Positions 26,332-35,172 of a stretch of 47,881 nt of DNA are shown in pieces. The stretch is from Streptosporangiaceae bacterium (GTDB lineage Bacteria > Actinomycetota > Actinomycetes > Streptosporangiales > Streptosporangiaceae), in the NCBI GenBank assembly GCA_030041135.1, contig JASHOL010000302.1, positions 1-47,881 of the forward strand, in the 5' to 3' direction. Below the pieces are notes generated by a model. The model was not told where the DNA came from and searched no databases. It saw nothing but the letters and a program-made list of their open reading frames with translations. The stretch's first letter is position 1. Each line of letters starts with the position of its first letter. A program made the position numbers and the translations under genes.

Positions 26332-26997
26332 ATGTCCAGCACGGAACCGGGCACCAGGCCTGCCCTGGCGCTCACGCGCAAGGGCCGGCAGACGCGTCAG
26401 CGGATCGTGGCCGCGGCGGCGGACATCATCCTGCAGCAAGGCGTGGCCCGCACGACCCTTGACGACGTGCGAGCCGAGGCCGGCGTCAGCAGCTCGCAGA
26501 TCTACCACTACTTCGCCGACAAGGAAGCGCTCGTCCGCGCGGTCGTCGACTACCAGGCCCAGACAGTCGTTGGCGACATTCACGAGCCCGCGCTGGCCGC
26601 CATCGAGGGCATCGAGGGCCTGCGCGCCTGGCGGGACATGATCGTCTCTCTCCAGAGCGCCGCCGGCTGCCGCGGCGGGTGCCCGCTCGGCTCGCTCGGC
26701 AGCGAGCTGGCCGAGCTGGACCATGCAGTCCGGTGCGACGTTGCCGCTGGGTACGCCCGGTGGGAAGCCGCGATCTCGGCCTGCCTGACCGGAATGCGCG
26801 ACCGTGGCCAGCTCGCCGGCGACGCTGACCCGCGCGAACTGGCCACTGCGGTCCTGGCCGCGCTGCAGGGCGGCCTCCTGCTCGCAAAAGTCGAGCGCGA
26901 TATCAGGCCGCTGGCCACCGCCCTGGATGTCATGATCTCGCTGATCGCATCGCTCGCTCCGTCAGATCGCCGGGATCGCAGCACAGACGGGCGCTAG
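26332..26997 (+). CDS. TetR-family regulator, LmrA/YxaF-type
   Basis: 221 residues from ATG 26332, chosen because it sits at the expected transcription start; the frame continues upstream to 26143 without similarity. The DNA-binding domain is near residues 18-65 (RQRIVAAAADIILQQGVART, TLDDVRAEAGVSSSQIYHYF). The ligand domain has the cysteine-rich turn GCRGGCPLGSLGSELAELD typical of LmrA/YxaF-like repressors. Divergent from the peroxiredoxin-like gene, so it probably represses both itself and that gene and is released by an electrophile or drug; the Cys pair could be a redox sensor. Confidence 0.92.
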   Translation: MSSTEPGTRPALALTRKGRQTRQRIVAAAADIILQQGVARTTLDDVRAEAGVSSSQIYHYFADKEALVRAVVDYQAQTVVGDIHEPALAAIEGIEGLRAWRDMIVSLQSAAGCRGGCPLGSLGSELAELDHAVRCDVAAGYARWEAAISACLTGMRDRGQLAGDADPRELATAVLAALQGGLLLAKVERDIRPLATALDVMISLIASLAPSDRRDRSTDGR

Positions 26998-27156
26998 AGG
27001 TCATGCCGTCCACTGGCCGGACCGGGACCGGCCTCCGTGCGGTCCTGGCTGACATGGTTGCAGCCGGTACTCATACCGCCGCGCCAGATGGCAGCAGACC
27101 AGCCGCCATCCATGCGGGCAGATCATCGGTGAGCGAGCCGCGGTGATGAGGCCTTG

Positions 27157-27906
27157 TCACGAGGCGGTCCGGCCGCCGTCCACCGGGACAACCGCACCGT
27201 TGACATAGCTGGCGTCGTCCGACGCCAGGTACGCGATTGCTGAGGCAATCTCCCCAGCCGAGGCAGCGCGCCCGGCGGGCGCATGAGCCGCAAGCTGGTC
27301 TTGCATCGCGCTGATACGCGCCGTTCCCTCGGTATGGGTCGGGCCGGGGTTGACGGAATTGACACGTACTCCTCGAGGTCCGAACTCGGCAGCCCATGCT
27401 TTGGTCAGCAGGTTCAGGGCAGCCTTGCTGGCCCCGTAGATCGCCATGCCCGCAAGGCCGAACTCGGCGACCATGGTGCCGACGTTGACGATCGCTCCCT
27501 TCCCTCGCTCCGCCATCCCCGGAGCGATCTCGCCCACCAGCACGAACGGCACCTTGACGTTGACGGCGAGCGCAATGTCGATCTCCGCCTCGGTCATGTC
27601 CGCCGTCGGACCGACGGGAGCGATCCCCGCGTTGTTCACGAGTATGTCCACCCGACCTCCGCCCGTTTGCACGGCCTGCCGCGCCAGCAGCCTGGCCGAA
27701 TCGGCAGTACGCAGGTCAGCCGGGAGGTAGTGCGCGGTCCCGCCGCCGTCCCGGATTGCCGCGACGACAGCCTCGCCACGAGCTGGATCGCGGCCAACAA
27801 CCAGGACGTGCGCACCGCCCGCGGCGAGCGACAGCGCGGTTGCCTTGCCGATACCGCTTGTAGCGCCAGTGATCAGCGCGATCGTTCCGTCGAACCTGGC
27901 GCTCAC
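27157..27906 (-). CDS. short-chain dehydrogenase/reductase
   Basis: 249 residues from GTG 27906 (VSARFDGTIALITGATSGIG), which has AGGGGA about eight bases upstream; an ATG at 27939 would overlap the upstream gene. Classic SDR features: TGATSGIGKATALSLA, NNAGIAP, catalytic Ser then YGASK (YGASKAALNLLTKA), PGPTHTEGT and a final VNGAVVPVDGG. NAD(P)-dependent alcohol/ketone chemistry on an unknown substrate. It follows the 113-residue protein by 17 bases, and the pair has a copy of the shared element 88 bases upstream. Confidence 0.92.
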   Translation of the reverse strand: MSARFDGTIALITGATSGIGKATALSLAAGGAHVLVVGRDPARGEAVVAAIRDGGGTAHYLPADLRTADSARLLARQAVQTGGGRVDILVNNAGIAPVGPTADMTEAEIDIALAVNVKVPFVLVGEIAPGMAERGKGAIVNVGTMVAEFGLAGMAIYGASKAALNLLTKAWAAEFGPRGVRVNSVNPGPTHTEGTARISAMQDQLAAHAPAGRAASAGEIASAIAYLASDDASYVNGAVVPVDGGRTAS

Positions 27907-27923
27907 TCGAAGGTCCCCTGCCA

Positions 27924-28265
27924 CTACGTGCCCGGCCACTCGAAGCGGCCGTCAAAACGCTCGCCGGTCTCCTCATGAACAAAGCTCAGCCCGGCTACAG
28001 CACCGGCCTCCACTATCCACCGCAGGGCATAAGTGGCGCGGTAGCTCGGCGGCCAGACGGACGAGAACTCGCCGTCATCGATGACCGACCACTCGCCCTG
28101 AGAAGACCGGCCACGCTCGACGTAGGTCGTCCTGCCGTCGGCCGTGAACACCTGCGTCGCGCCGTCCTCGAAGCGGAGACTAGCCGCGATCAGGGCATCC
28201 GGCATGTGGCTCGCGGATACCAGGTCGCCGTTGGCAACGTTGAGGTCATTGAACTGACTCGACAT
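27924..28265 (-). CDS. 113-residue protein of unknown function, SDR partner
   Basis: Starts at ATG 28265 with GGGAG seven bases upstream; MSSQFNDLNVANGDLVSASH then LRFEDGATQVFTADGRTTYV and GEWSVIDDGEFSSVWPPSYR and a C-terminal RFDGRFEW. It is beta-rich, resembling small lipocalin/NTF2-like or stress proteins, but I cannot name the family. It is transcribed just before the SDR (17-base gap). The shared regulatory element 88 bases upstream argues for co-regulation with the SUOX-like and Met-rich SDR operons. Confidence 0.75.
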   Translation of the reverse strand: MSSQFNDLNVANGDLVSASHMPDALIAASLRFEDGATQVFTADGRTTYVERGRSSQGEWSVIDDGEFSSVWPPSYRATYALRWIVEAGAVAGLSFVHEETGERFDGRFEWPGT

Positions 28266-28352
28266 CGTTGGTCTCCCTGTCGTGATCATCGCCACCAGCG
28301 GGCGGCAACTGCCGATCAGCTCGAGCTAGTGTCGCGGCTTGGAGCGTGCCCT

Positions 28353-28380
28353 GACATCGCCAAGATGGCTAATCTCAGCG
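28353..28380 (-). promoter_or_regulatory. copy 2 of shared dyad element upstream of the SDR operon
   Basis: GACATCGCCAAGATGGC with CATC-N5-GATG, then TAATCTCAGCG; it differs from the copy at 19296 by two substitutions and one missing base over 27 positions. A half copy, GACATCGTC, follows immediately at 28380-28388. Confidence 0.55.
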
Positions 28381-28465
28381 ACATCGTCGGCCTGCATCGG
28401 CCGCCTCTGGTGTCGGTGGTGGACGCTGCACTGCCGAACGGCTGGCGAAGACGTCCTGGATGCGC

Positions 28466-28830
28466 CTAAAAACGGTAAATGTCTTCAAGCGTCCGCCTCG
28501 GCCTGAGCACCTGCAGGGGGAAGATCAACGCTGCGTGCCTCGGCCCAGGAAGCCAGGGCGCCAAGCAGCGGCAGTGGGCTCCTAGGTCCCGTACCCCTGC
28601 GATCACGTCCCATACCCACTGCCGCGGCCGGGGCGCGCGCACGGTCAGGTCGATCCCGCGCACCGCCTCAACGTCGCCGTATCGCTTGCGCAGCCCCCGT
28701 ACCCGGATCGCGACCCAGCCACCACTGAAATCCTGGGCGGGGACCGCGAACGGATCCATCACCTGGTCGGCCACCTGGATCGGCACCCCGGTCGCCGCGG
28801 CCAGCGCTGGCATGGCCCAGGTTGGAAGAC
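28466..28830 (-). pseudogene. fused remnants of a BFN-like protein and an ABC ATPase
   Basis: One short frame joins two unrelated scraps. First, ALAAATGVPIQVADQVMDPF then AVPAQD matches the BFN-like protein at 688-1698 (ALAAAAGAPVRVADEVMDRL, AVPVQGE). Then VAIRVRGLRKRYGDVEAVRG followed by IDLTVRA is the N-terminus of an ABC ATPase (A-loop RYGDVEAVRGI), but no Walker A follows. The tail LRPRRTLEDIYRF resembles the last residues of such ATPases. Everything between is lost. The gene is dead, and records a BFN paralogue and a transporter once placed here. Confidence 0.6.
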
Positions 28831-28838
28831 GGCCGGCG

Positions 28839-29354
28839 CTACGAGCCGAGCTGCCGCGGCGAGTTGGCCTCCTTGCTGTGCGGGAAGGGCGCCGCGACAC
28901 GGCGGCTGCGTCGGCTATGCACCACAGGTACAGAAACGGCTAGCAGCGCGGCCCCATACGGGCCGGCCACCCACAGGGGCCATGGGTAGATGAAGTGTCC
29001 GCTGGTGCCCGCAACCAGAACCCAGACAACCACGTTGATCGACACAGCGACTAGCCAGATAGTCCATAGCACCTTCAGCGGTGCCGACAGGTCAGCGAAG
29101 GCGCTGCCCTTTGCTGCCACGGCGGGCGAGACGACGGAGGCCGGGACGGACCGCGGTCCGTCCTCCGGGCTTGCAGGAGGAAGATCGGCGTGCAGCCTGG
29201 CCAAGTCGCCGTACGTGACCGCCTGATAGGCCAGTCCCACCCGCTCGGTGAATTCCTCCATCTTCAGCCGGCCCTCCTCAAGAGCCGCCTGAAGCCGGTC
29301 GACAACCTGCTGGCGTTCGTGGTCAGACGCGCGCATCAGCTCCCGGTCACCCAT
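28839..29354 (-). CDS. DUF1707 membrane protein
   Basis: 171 residues from the ATG at 29354. The N-terminal DUF1707 motif is near residues 5-55: MRASDHERQQVVDRLQAALE then GRLKMEEFTERVGLAYQAVT and YGDLARLHADLP. Two membrane helices follow (VLWTIWLVAVSINVVVWVLV, WPLWVAGPYGAALLAVSVPV), then a basic tail. The family is thought to be a DNA-binding-like or signalling module tethered to the membrane; function is unknown. Its 3' end adjoins the BFN/ABC remnant. Confidence 0.88.
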   Translation of the reverse strand: MGDRELMRASDHERQQVVDRLQAALEEGRLKMEEFTERVGLAYQAVTYGDLARLHADLPPASPEDGPRSVPASVVSPAVAAKGSAFADLSAPLKVLWTIWLVAVSINVVVWVLVAGTSGHFIYPWPLWVAGPYGAALLAVSVPVVHSRRSRRVAAPFPHSKEANSPRQLGS

Positions 29355-29560
29355 AGAGCGCTTCCATCCGCCTGTCCCTCGCTGCGAATTGAACCATACC
29401 AACATGCGTCGTTGCAGACACGGCAGCCTCGGCGCGCCGAATCCGCGCGTAACCATGCTGGACCGGACGTGCCCGACGAATCCGCCGCAGTGCGGCTGGT
29501 GACAGCTGACCAAAGCGGTGAGAGGGCTAACTCGGCGACGCCCGCAAACACCGGCTGCCG

Positions 29561-32500
29561 CTAATCTCGGCCCCTCATCGCTGCCTCGCGCCACGGCTCC
29601 ACGTGCGCCTGCTCTGCTATCTCAAGCGCCTGCCGGTAGTGGGCTTCAGCGCTTGGGAGACACAGATAGCGGGCAATCTCGCCGAGGATGTAAGCAACGG
29701 GCCAGAGAGTCAGCACACCGGTGTCAGATCCGGCTGGCCGGCCGGCGAACGGCAGCAGCGCCTGGTAGGCCGACTCGGCGCGCTCGCGGTCCTCGATAGC
29801 GACGGCGAGCAGGCCGCGGACGCCGGTCAGGAACAGCCAGAAGGCGTCCCAGGGGATCTGGTGCGCCTGCGCGGCGACCTTGCGCGCTTCTGCAGCGCGG
29901 CCGGCGGCGGCGAGTGTAAGAGCGTATATCTCTGAAAACGTGGAAGACCACGGCTGGTAACAGTGTATGGGCTCGAGGTCCGCGGCGCTCTCCGCTGCCC
30001 GGTGCTGTGTAACATGCAGGCAGAACAGGCCCAGGATGCTCAGCCCGGCGCCATGCTTCCACTGGCCCAGCCGGTCCATCTGCGCGGCAGCCTGCCGGTA
30101 CAGGGCGCGGGCCGCTGGCGCGTCAGCCGACATGGCCGCGCGCATGGCGCGGTAGAAGGTAACTTTCACCGCTATCTGCGGCAGGTCGTAGCGGTCGGCG
30201 ATACGCCCGGCCTCGTCGGCGTGCCGGTCTGCCACGGCGAAGTGGCCGGCACCGCCATCGGCCTGCATGATCATCAGGTGGGCCAGACCCTCGATGGTCA
30301 CCGGCTTGCCGGGCAGCGCCAGGAGTTCGGCGCCCAGGCTCCGGCGCTCAGCTAGCCCATCGTGCCGGAAGGTCTCGATGTAGCGGCCGTTGATGGCCAT
30401 CGTTAGCACGTCGGGCTCGCCGAGCTGCCGGGCCGTCTCGACAGCCTGGGCTGAGGCCTCGTAGCCGCGCTCGGACTCGGCGCTCTCCAGCTCGAACGCG
30501 AGCGTGGTGAGCAGGCGGCAGCGCAGCGAGCGGTCTGCGGGCGGCAGCCTCGCCAGAGTTTGCTCGACCGTGTCGACCATCTCATGATCGGTTACACCGT
30601 ATTCGTGGTTTGGCCAGAGCATCGGCGCATCGAACGCGGTGATGACTCGGCCGAGCAGGGCCGGATCATCCAGCGGCTGAACCGCGCGGACGGCCTCATC
30701 CCGAAACGAGCGGGCGCGGTGTAGCTGTCCAGTATGAGCGAGCGCCCCGACTAGCCCTAGCACCAGCTCTAGCCGTTCTTCGGCCGGGGCGCCACCGGCC
30801 TGATCGATGCAGGCGATGGCCTGCTCCCACAACCGAGCGGCCTCGGCGTAAGCGAAGCGCTGCTCGGCCTGGGCGGCGGCGAGGCGGCAGTACCGGGCGG
30901 CCGTGGCCGGATCGGTGCCTGCCTCGACGAAATGGTGCGCCAGGGCCGCCACCTCGCCAGGGCTGTGCCGTCTGATCGCCTCGCCGGCCTGGGCGTGCAG
31001 CCGTACGCGGCGCAGCTGGGACAGGCCGTCGTAGAGGGTGTCGCGTACCAGGGCGTGCGCGAACCGGATCCGGCCCGGTCGCGGTTCGGTCAAGAGCCCG
31101 GTGAGCAGCCCGGCGTCAATGCCGTCGAGCAGCACATCCTCCGCGGTATCGGCGACGTCGGCCAGGACGTTGACATCTGTCTCCGTACCGAGGACAGATG
31201 CCTGCCGCAGGATGGTCTGCGCGGCGGCGGGAAGCCGGGCGATCCGGCGCTGGAGCACCTCACGGACTCCGGCCGGCACCTGGGTGGTCGCCGCCAGCGC
31301 GCCCTCGGAGTCCAGCAGTCGGGCGGTCTCCCGGATGAAGAACGGGTTGCCGGCGGTGCGCTCGGCGATAGCCCGCGCCGTCGTCGCGTCGACGGGGTGG
31401 GTGCACATCGCCCGGATAAGCTCGCCCGCCGCGCCCGCATCCAGCCCGCCCAGCGTGATCCGGGTCGGCTCGCGGGCGGCCAGCGCCGCTAGGCAGCCGG
31501 ATAGCGGCTCGCTCATTTCGGTGGGCCGGTACGTGGCCAGCACCAAGATCCTTGCGGGGGGCATCTCCGCAGTGATGTTGGACAAGATGGCCAGCGTTTC
31601 GCCGTCGGCACGGTGCACGTCGTCCAGCACCACTAGCAGCGGCGCGGCGCGGCTGGCCGCGTGCAAGTACTCCGCGACGGCCCGGTGCAGCCGAAACCGG
31701 GCCGCAGCAGCATCGGCCTCGTTTGCCGAAGCGTCGGTCAGCAGCGCGGCCAGCGTCTGCGGCTTGGTCGGCGGGGTCAGCCTGGCTAGGCGGCGGAGGG
31801 CTTCGGCCCAGGCCCAGCCCGGCGGGGCGCCTTCGTGTTCGGGGCACCGCCCGGCGATGACCGCCCAGCCCTCGACTGCGAGGCGTCGGCTGATCTGGTC
31901 GGCCAGTGAGGTCTTGCCTGCGCCCGCGTCTCCGGCCACCAGCGCGATTCGCAGCCGGCCCGCCGCCGCCTCCCGCGCTGATCGTGACAGCTGGCCCAGT
32001 TCAGCGTTCCTGCCGACGTATATGCCCGCTGCGGCTCGTGCCGGATCGTTGTCCTCCGGAGCCGGCCCGGCCACGCCGACTGGGCGGGGCCGGGCCGCTG
32101 CCGGAGCCGACAGGTGCCGGGCGTGCCGAAGGATGGCGTCTTCCAGCTCGAGCAGGGAGGGGCCGGGGTCGACACCAAGGTCGGCAGCCAGCCGCGCCCG
32201 TGCCCGGCGCAGGGCAGCGAGCGCTTCGCCCTGGCGCCCGGATTGGTATAGCGCCAGCGCGAGCAGCCGCCACGCCTCCTCGCGCAGCGGATGCGCGGCG
32301 GTCAGCTGGTTCAGGTCGGCAACAGTCTGAGCCGCGCGGCCCAGCCGCAGGGATGCGTCGGCGCGCATTTCCACCGCCGTCAGGCGCAGCTCGTCCAGCC
32401 GCGATGCTTCCAGGTCTGCCCACGACAGACCGCCGAATTCCTGGAAGGCAGCACCGCGCCAGGAAGCCAGCGCCGCCGTCAGCCGGGCATGCAGGGCGGC

Positions 32501-32863
32501 GGGATCGTCCAGCCCAGCGGTCTGATTCAGCTCGTCCTCGAACGACCACGCATCGACCGAATCACGGCCGAGCCGAACCGAGTACCCCGGCGGGGCGGTG
32601 ACGAGGACGCCCGCTGGTCCCCAGGCCGCGCGGCCCGGCTCCAGCGCCCGGCGCAGATGCGAGACGTACGACTGCACCGCGGCGAGCGCCCGCGGCGGAG
32701 CCTCGTCGGCGTACAGATCCTCGATGATCCGGTCGGCTGAGACCACCCGGCCGTGCTCGGCGATCAGTCGTGCCAGCAGGCACCGCTGCCTCGGCCCGCC
32801 GACGTCGGCGGGGGCGCCGTTGACGGTGACCTCAAGCGGGCCGAGCACCCGGATCACGATCAC
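29561..32863 (-). CDS. BTAD/SARP-type large transcriptional regulator with ATPase domain
   Basis: 1100 residues from GTG 32863, which has GAGG five bases upstream and matches the conserved start VIRVLGPLEVTVNG; in-frame ATG 32908 and others farther upstream are alternatives. Domains: winged-helix DNA-binding (RQRCLLARLIAEHGRVVSAD, YVSHLRRALEP), BTAD helical domain (LRLTAVEMRADASLRLGRAA, REEAWRLLALALYQSGRQGE), an AAA/STAND ATPase (IALVAGDAGAGKTSLADQIS, LLVVLDDVHRADGETLAI) and a long TPR-like tail. AfsR/SARP regulators of this kind often control antibiotic or stress genes. Divergent from the ABC exporter at 33313, which may be its target. Confidence 0.9.
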   Translation of the reverse strand: MIVIRVLGPLEVTVNGAPADVGGPRQRCLLARLIAEHGRVVSADRIIEDLYADEAPPRALAAVQSYVSHLRRALEPGRAAWGPAGVLVTAPPGYSVRLGRDSVDAWSFEDELNQTAGLDDPAALHARLTAALASWRGAAFQEFGGLSWADLEASRLDELRLTAVEMRADASLRLGRAAQTVADLNQLTAAHPLREEAWRLLALALYQSGRQGEALAALRRARARLAADLGVDPGPSLLELEDAILRHARHLSAPAAARPRPVGVAGPAPEDNDPARAAAGIYVGRNAELGQLSRSAREAAAGRLRIALVAGDAGAGKTSLADQISRRLAVEGWAVIAGRCPEHEGAPPGWAWAEALRRLARLTPPTKPQTLAALLTDASANEADAAAARFRLHRAVAEYLHAASRAAPLLVVLDDVHRADGETLAILSNITAEMPPARILVLATYRPTEMSEPLSGCLAALAAREPTRITLGGLDAGAAGELIRAMCTHPVDATTARAIAERTAGNPFFIRETARLLDSEGALAATTQVPAGVREVLQRRIARLPAAAQTILRQASVLGTETDVNVLADVADTAEDVLLDGIDAGLLTGLLTEPRPGRIRFAHALVRDTLYDGLSQLRRVRLHAQAGEAIRRHSPGEVAALAHHFVEAGTDPATAARYCRLAAAQAEQRFAYAEAARLWEQAIACIDQAGGAPAEERLELVLGLVGALAHTGQLHRARSFRDEAVRAVQPLDDPALLGRVITAFDAPMLWPNHEYGVTDHEMVDTVEQTLARLPPADRSLRCRLLTTLAFELESAESERGYEASAQAVETARQLGEPDVLTMAINGRYIETFRHDGLAERRSLGAELLALPGKPVTIEGLAHLMIMQADGGAGHFAVADRHADEAGRIADRYDLPQIAVKVTFYRAMRAAMSADAPAARALYRQAAAQMDRLGQWKHGAGLSILGLFCLHVTQHRAAESAADLEPIHCYQPWSSTFSEIYALTLAAAGRAAEARKVAAQAHQIPWDAFWLFLTGVRGLLAVAIEDRERAESAYQALLPFAGRPAGSDTGVLTLWPVAYILGEIARYLCLPSAEAHYRQALEIAEQAHVEPWREAAMRGRD

Positions 32864-33312
32864 AGGCACCTCGCTGATTGAGGGGGTCAGCCCAAGCCTG
32901 ACGCGCATGGAACCCGGGCCGCAAGTTTGTCGCAAGTCCGCCACAAGTTTGCTGGCCGATACTCGGCACGACGCGTGGGAGGACCCGATGTTAGCGACCT
33001 CTGTATTTGACAATCGAGCTGCAGCGCCCCGCGAGCATGTCTCACAAGTGCTTGGTGCGAGCCGACTGTTACTTCTGCCGCCCTCGCCGCGGTGTGATCG
33101 GGGTGCCAACGCCTGCCGCCTGCCCGTTCCGCTGACGCCGCGTAACGCGCGCGCAATCCGCGGGCGTGCGCGCCACATCCGTTATAGTCGCAGACTAATC
33201 GTCCGCATCACTGGGTCGCCTGCGCAGCCGCATCGTCGCTGGCCAGCCGGATCGCGCGCCGACGGCAGCCCGTGGCGTGCGGCTGGATCGGCCGGACGGA
33301 GATGACGCCACC
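32864..33312. other. divergent promoter region between the SARP gene and ABC exporter
   Basis: AT-richer than its surroundings. TTGACA at 33007-33012 and a -10-like TATAGT at 33183-33188 (plus strand) are the visible promoter-like boxes, but they are not correctly spaced to each other. No gene of its own is supported. Confidence 0.4.
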
Positions 33313-34332
33313 ATGACAGTGCGACCAACGCAACCAGCCAGCTCGGGAGGTCTGCGCGCCATGGGCTCGCCCGGGTCAGTCGGAGTGGCGATTGAATTGT
33401 CCAAGGTGGCTAAGTCCTACGGGGCGGTGCGGGCGGTCCGAGACGTCGACCTTGTGATCACGCCGGGCGAGACAGTCGCGCTGCTGGGTCCCAACGGTGC
33501 GGGCAAGACCACGACCATTGAGATGATGCTCGGCCTGACCAAGCCGGACAGCGGAACGGTGTCGATCTTCGGCGCACCGGCAGCGGCGGCGCGGCAGGCT
33601 GGCTGGTTCGGGGCGATGCTGCAGACCGGCTCACCGCTTGACCATCTGCGGGTGCGGGAGATCGTCGCGCTGATGGCGTCGTACTACCCGCACCCGCTGC
33701 CCGTCAGCGACGTGCTGCGGATGACCGGCGCGGACGAGTTCGCCGGGCAGTGGACGACCAGGCTGTCGGGCGGGCAGGTGCAGCGGGTGCGGTTCGCCGC
33801 CGCAATCGTCGGTGATCCTGACCTGCTGGTGCTGGATGAGCCCACCGCGGGCATCGACGTCGAGGGCAGGCGGGACTTCTGGCAGGCGATGCGGGCCATG
33901 ACCGAGCACGGCAAGACCGTGCTGTTCGCGACGCACTACCTGGAGGAAGCCGACGCCTACGCCGACCGGATCGTGCTGCTCGCCCGCGGCCAAATCGTCG
34001 CCGACGGGCCTGCCACCGAGATCAAGGCGCAGGTCGGCTCACGGACGATCCGCGCGACCCTGCCGGAGGTAGACGTCGCCGCACTCGGTTCGCTGGCCGG
34101 CGTGCGCAGCGCCGAGCGGCACGGCGACGCGGTCGTCCTGACCTGCACCGACGCCGACGCCGCGCTACCCGCGTTGCTGACGGCCTACCCGGCGGCGCGG
34201 GATATCGAGGTGGCCGGCGGGAGCCTGGAAGACGCCTTCCTGGAACTGACCGGGGCCGAGGAGACTACCGCGCCCGGCGACATCCCTGGTGGGCCCGGCG
34301 ACGCTGCGGGTGCTATGGGGGTGACCAGGTGA
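33313..34332 (+). CDS. DrrA-type ABC exporter ATPase
   Basis: 339 residues from ATG 33313 (ATG 33361 is an alternative with GGGAGG upstream). A-loop Tyr (AKSYGAVRAVRDVDLVI), Walker A (LLGPNGAGKTTTIEMML), Q-loop (GAMLQTG), signature LSGGQVQR, Walker B (LLVLDEPTAGIDV) and switch His (ATHYLEEAD) are all present. The C-terminal LEDAFLELTG motif is typical of the DrrA/drug and polysaccharide exporter group. The permease gene overlaps its stop as GTGA, so the two are coupled. Probable role: export of a drug or a self-made metabolite. Confidence 0.94.
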   Translation: MTVRPTQPASSGGLRAMGSPGSVGVAIELSKVAKSYGAVRAVRDVDLVITPGETVALLGPNGAGKTTTIEMMLGLTKPDSGTVSIFGAPAAAARQAGWFGAMLQTGSPLDHLRVREIVALMASYYPHPLPVSDVLRMTGADEFAGQWTTRLSGGQVQRVRFAAAIVGDPDLLVLDEPTAGIDVEGRRDFWQAMRAMTEHGKTVLFATHYLEEADAYADRIVLLARGQIVADGPATEIKAQVGSRTIRATLPEVDVAALGSLAGVRSAERHGDAVVLTCTDADAALPALLTAYPAARDIEVAGGSLEDAFLELTGAEETTAPGDIPGGPGDAAGAMGVTR

Positions 34333-35051
34333 CCCACCTGCGCTACGACATCCTGCGCATGCTGCGCAATCCCGTCTACTACGTCCTGGTCGTCGGGCTG
34401 CCGCTGGTGCTGTTCTACGCGATCGCCTCGTCACAGCGTCACGTGATCCACGACGGCACCACCTTCCCGCTGTACTTCATGACCGCGATGGCGGCCTACG
34501 GCGCGATGTGGGCCGTCGTGGGACAGGGCCCGCGCATCTCCCGGGACAGGGCCACCGGCTGGCTGCGCCAGGTGCGGATCACGCCGCTGCGGACCAGGAC
34601 CGAGTTCACCGCCAAGGTGGTCGCCGCCTACCTGATGGCGCTGCCCACCCTGGTGCTGGTGTTTCTGGCCGGCGCGACGCTCGGCGTGCGGCTCAGCGCG
34701 ACCCAGTGGCTGGAGATGGCCGGCCTGCTGCTGGCCGGCCTGACCCCGTTTATCGTGATCGGGCTCATCCTGGGCTACGCGCTGGGCAGCGACGCCGTGG
34801 CGGCGGCCGATGCCGGCATCGTCCTTCTGTTCGCCCTGCTCGGGGGCGTCTTCGGGTTTCAGCTGGCCACCTCAGGGCCGCTGTTCGAGGTGCTGAAAGG
34901 CCTGCCCTCATACTGGCTGGTGCAAGCGGGCAAGACGGCGCTGGGCGGCGGCAGTTGGCCAGCCGAGGCATGGATCGTGGTCGCCGTCTGGACCGTCGTG
35001 CTGATCCCTGCCGCGGCCCTGGCCTACCGGCGCTCGGCCAGCAAGGCGTGA
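34329..35051 (+). CDS. ABC-2 type permease, partner of the DrrA-type ATPase
   Basis: 240 residues with about six membrane segments, including YYVLVVGLPLVLFYAIASSQ, then AAYLMALPTLVLVFLAGATL, FIVIGLILGYALGSDAVAAA and AWIVVAVWTVVLIPAAALAY. A start codon GTG overlaps the stop of the ATPase gene. This is a DrrB/ABC-2 permease; with the ATPase it forms the exporter. No accessory kinase/regulator pair follows, so control may come from the divergent SARP-type regulator. Confidence 0.93.
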   Translation: MTHLRYDILRMLRNPVYYVLVVGLPLVLFYAIASSQRHVIHDGTTFPLYFMTAMAAYGAMWAVVGQGPRISRDRATGWLRQVRITPLRTRTEFTAKVVAAYLMALPTLVLVFLAGATLGVRLSATQWLEMAGLLLAGLTPFIVIGLILGYALGSDAVAAADAGIVLLFALLGGVFGFQLATSGPLFEVLKGLPSYWLVQAGKTALGGGSWPAEAWIVVAVWTVVLIPAAALAYRRSASKA

Positions 35052-35172
35052 TCAGCTCAGGCGCCATCCAACTGCGTCCACTGCCGGCAAGGCACCAGTT
35101 GCCGCCATTTCGACTGCATCGTTGGCCAGCAAGGCCGGGTGCCTTGGGCGTGATGGCGGCGGCTGCGGCGTT

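Noticed and set aside
33399-33420. CCAAGGTGGCTAAGTCC as a further copy of the shared upstream element
   Set aside because: It is inside the exporter ATPase coding sequence (LSKVAKSYG), on the wrong strand relative to the others, and lacks the CATC arm.
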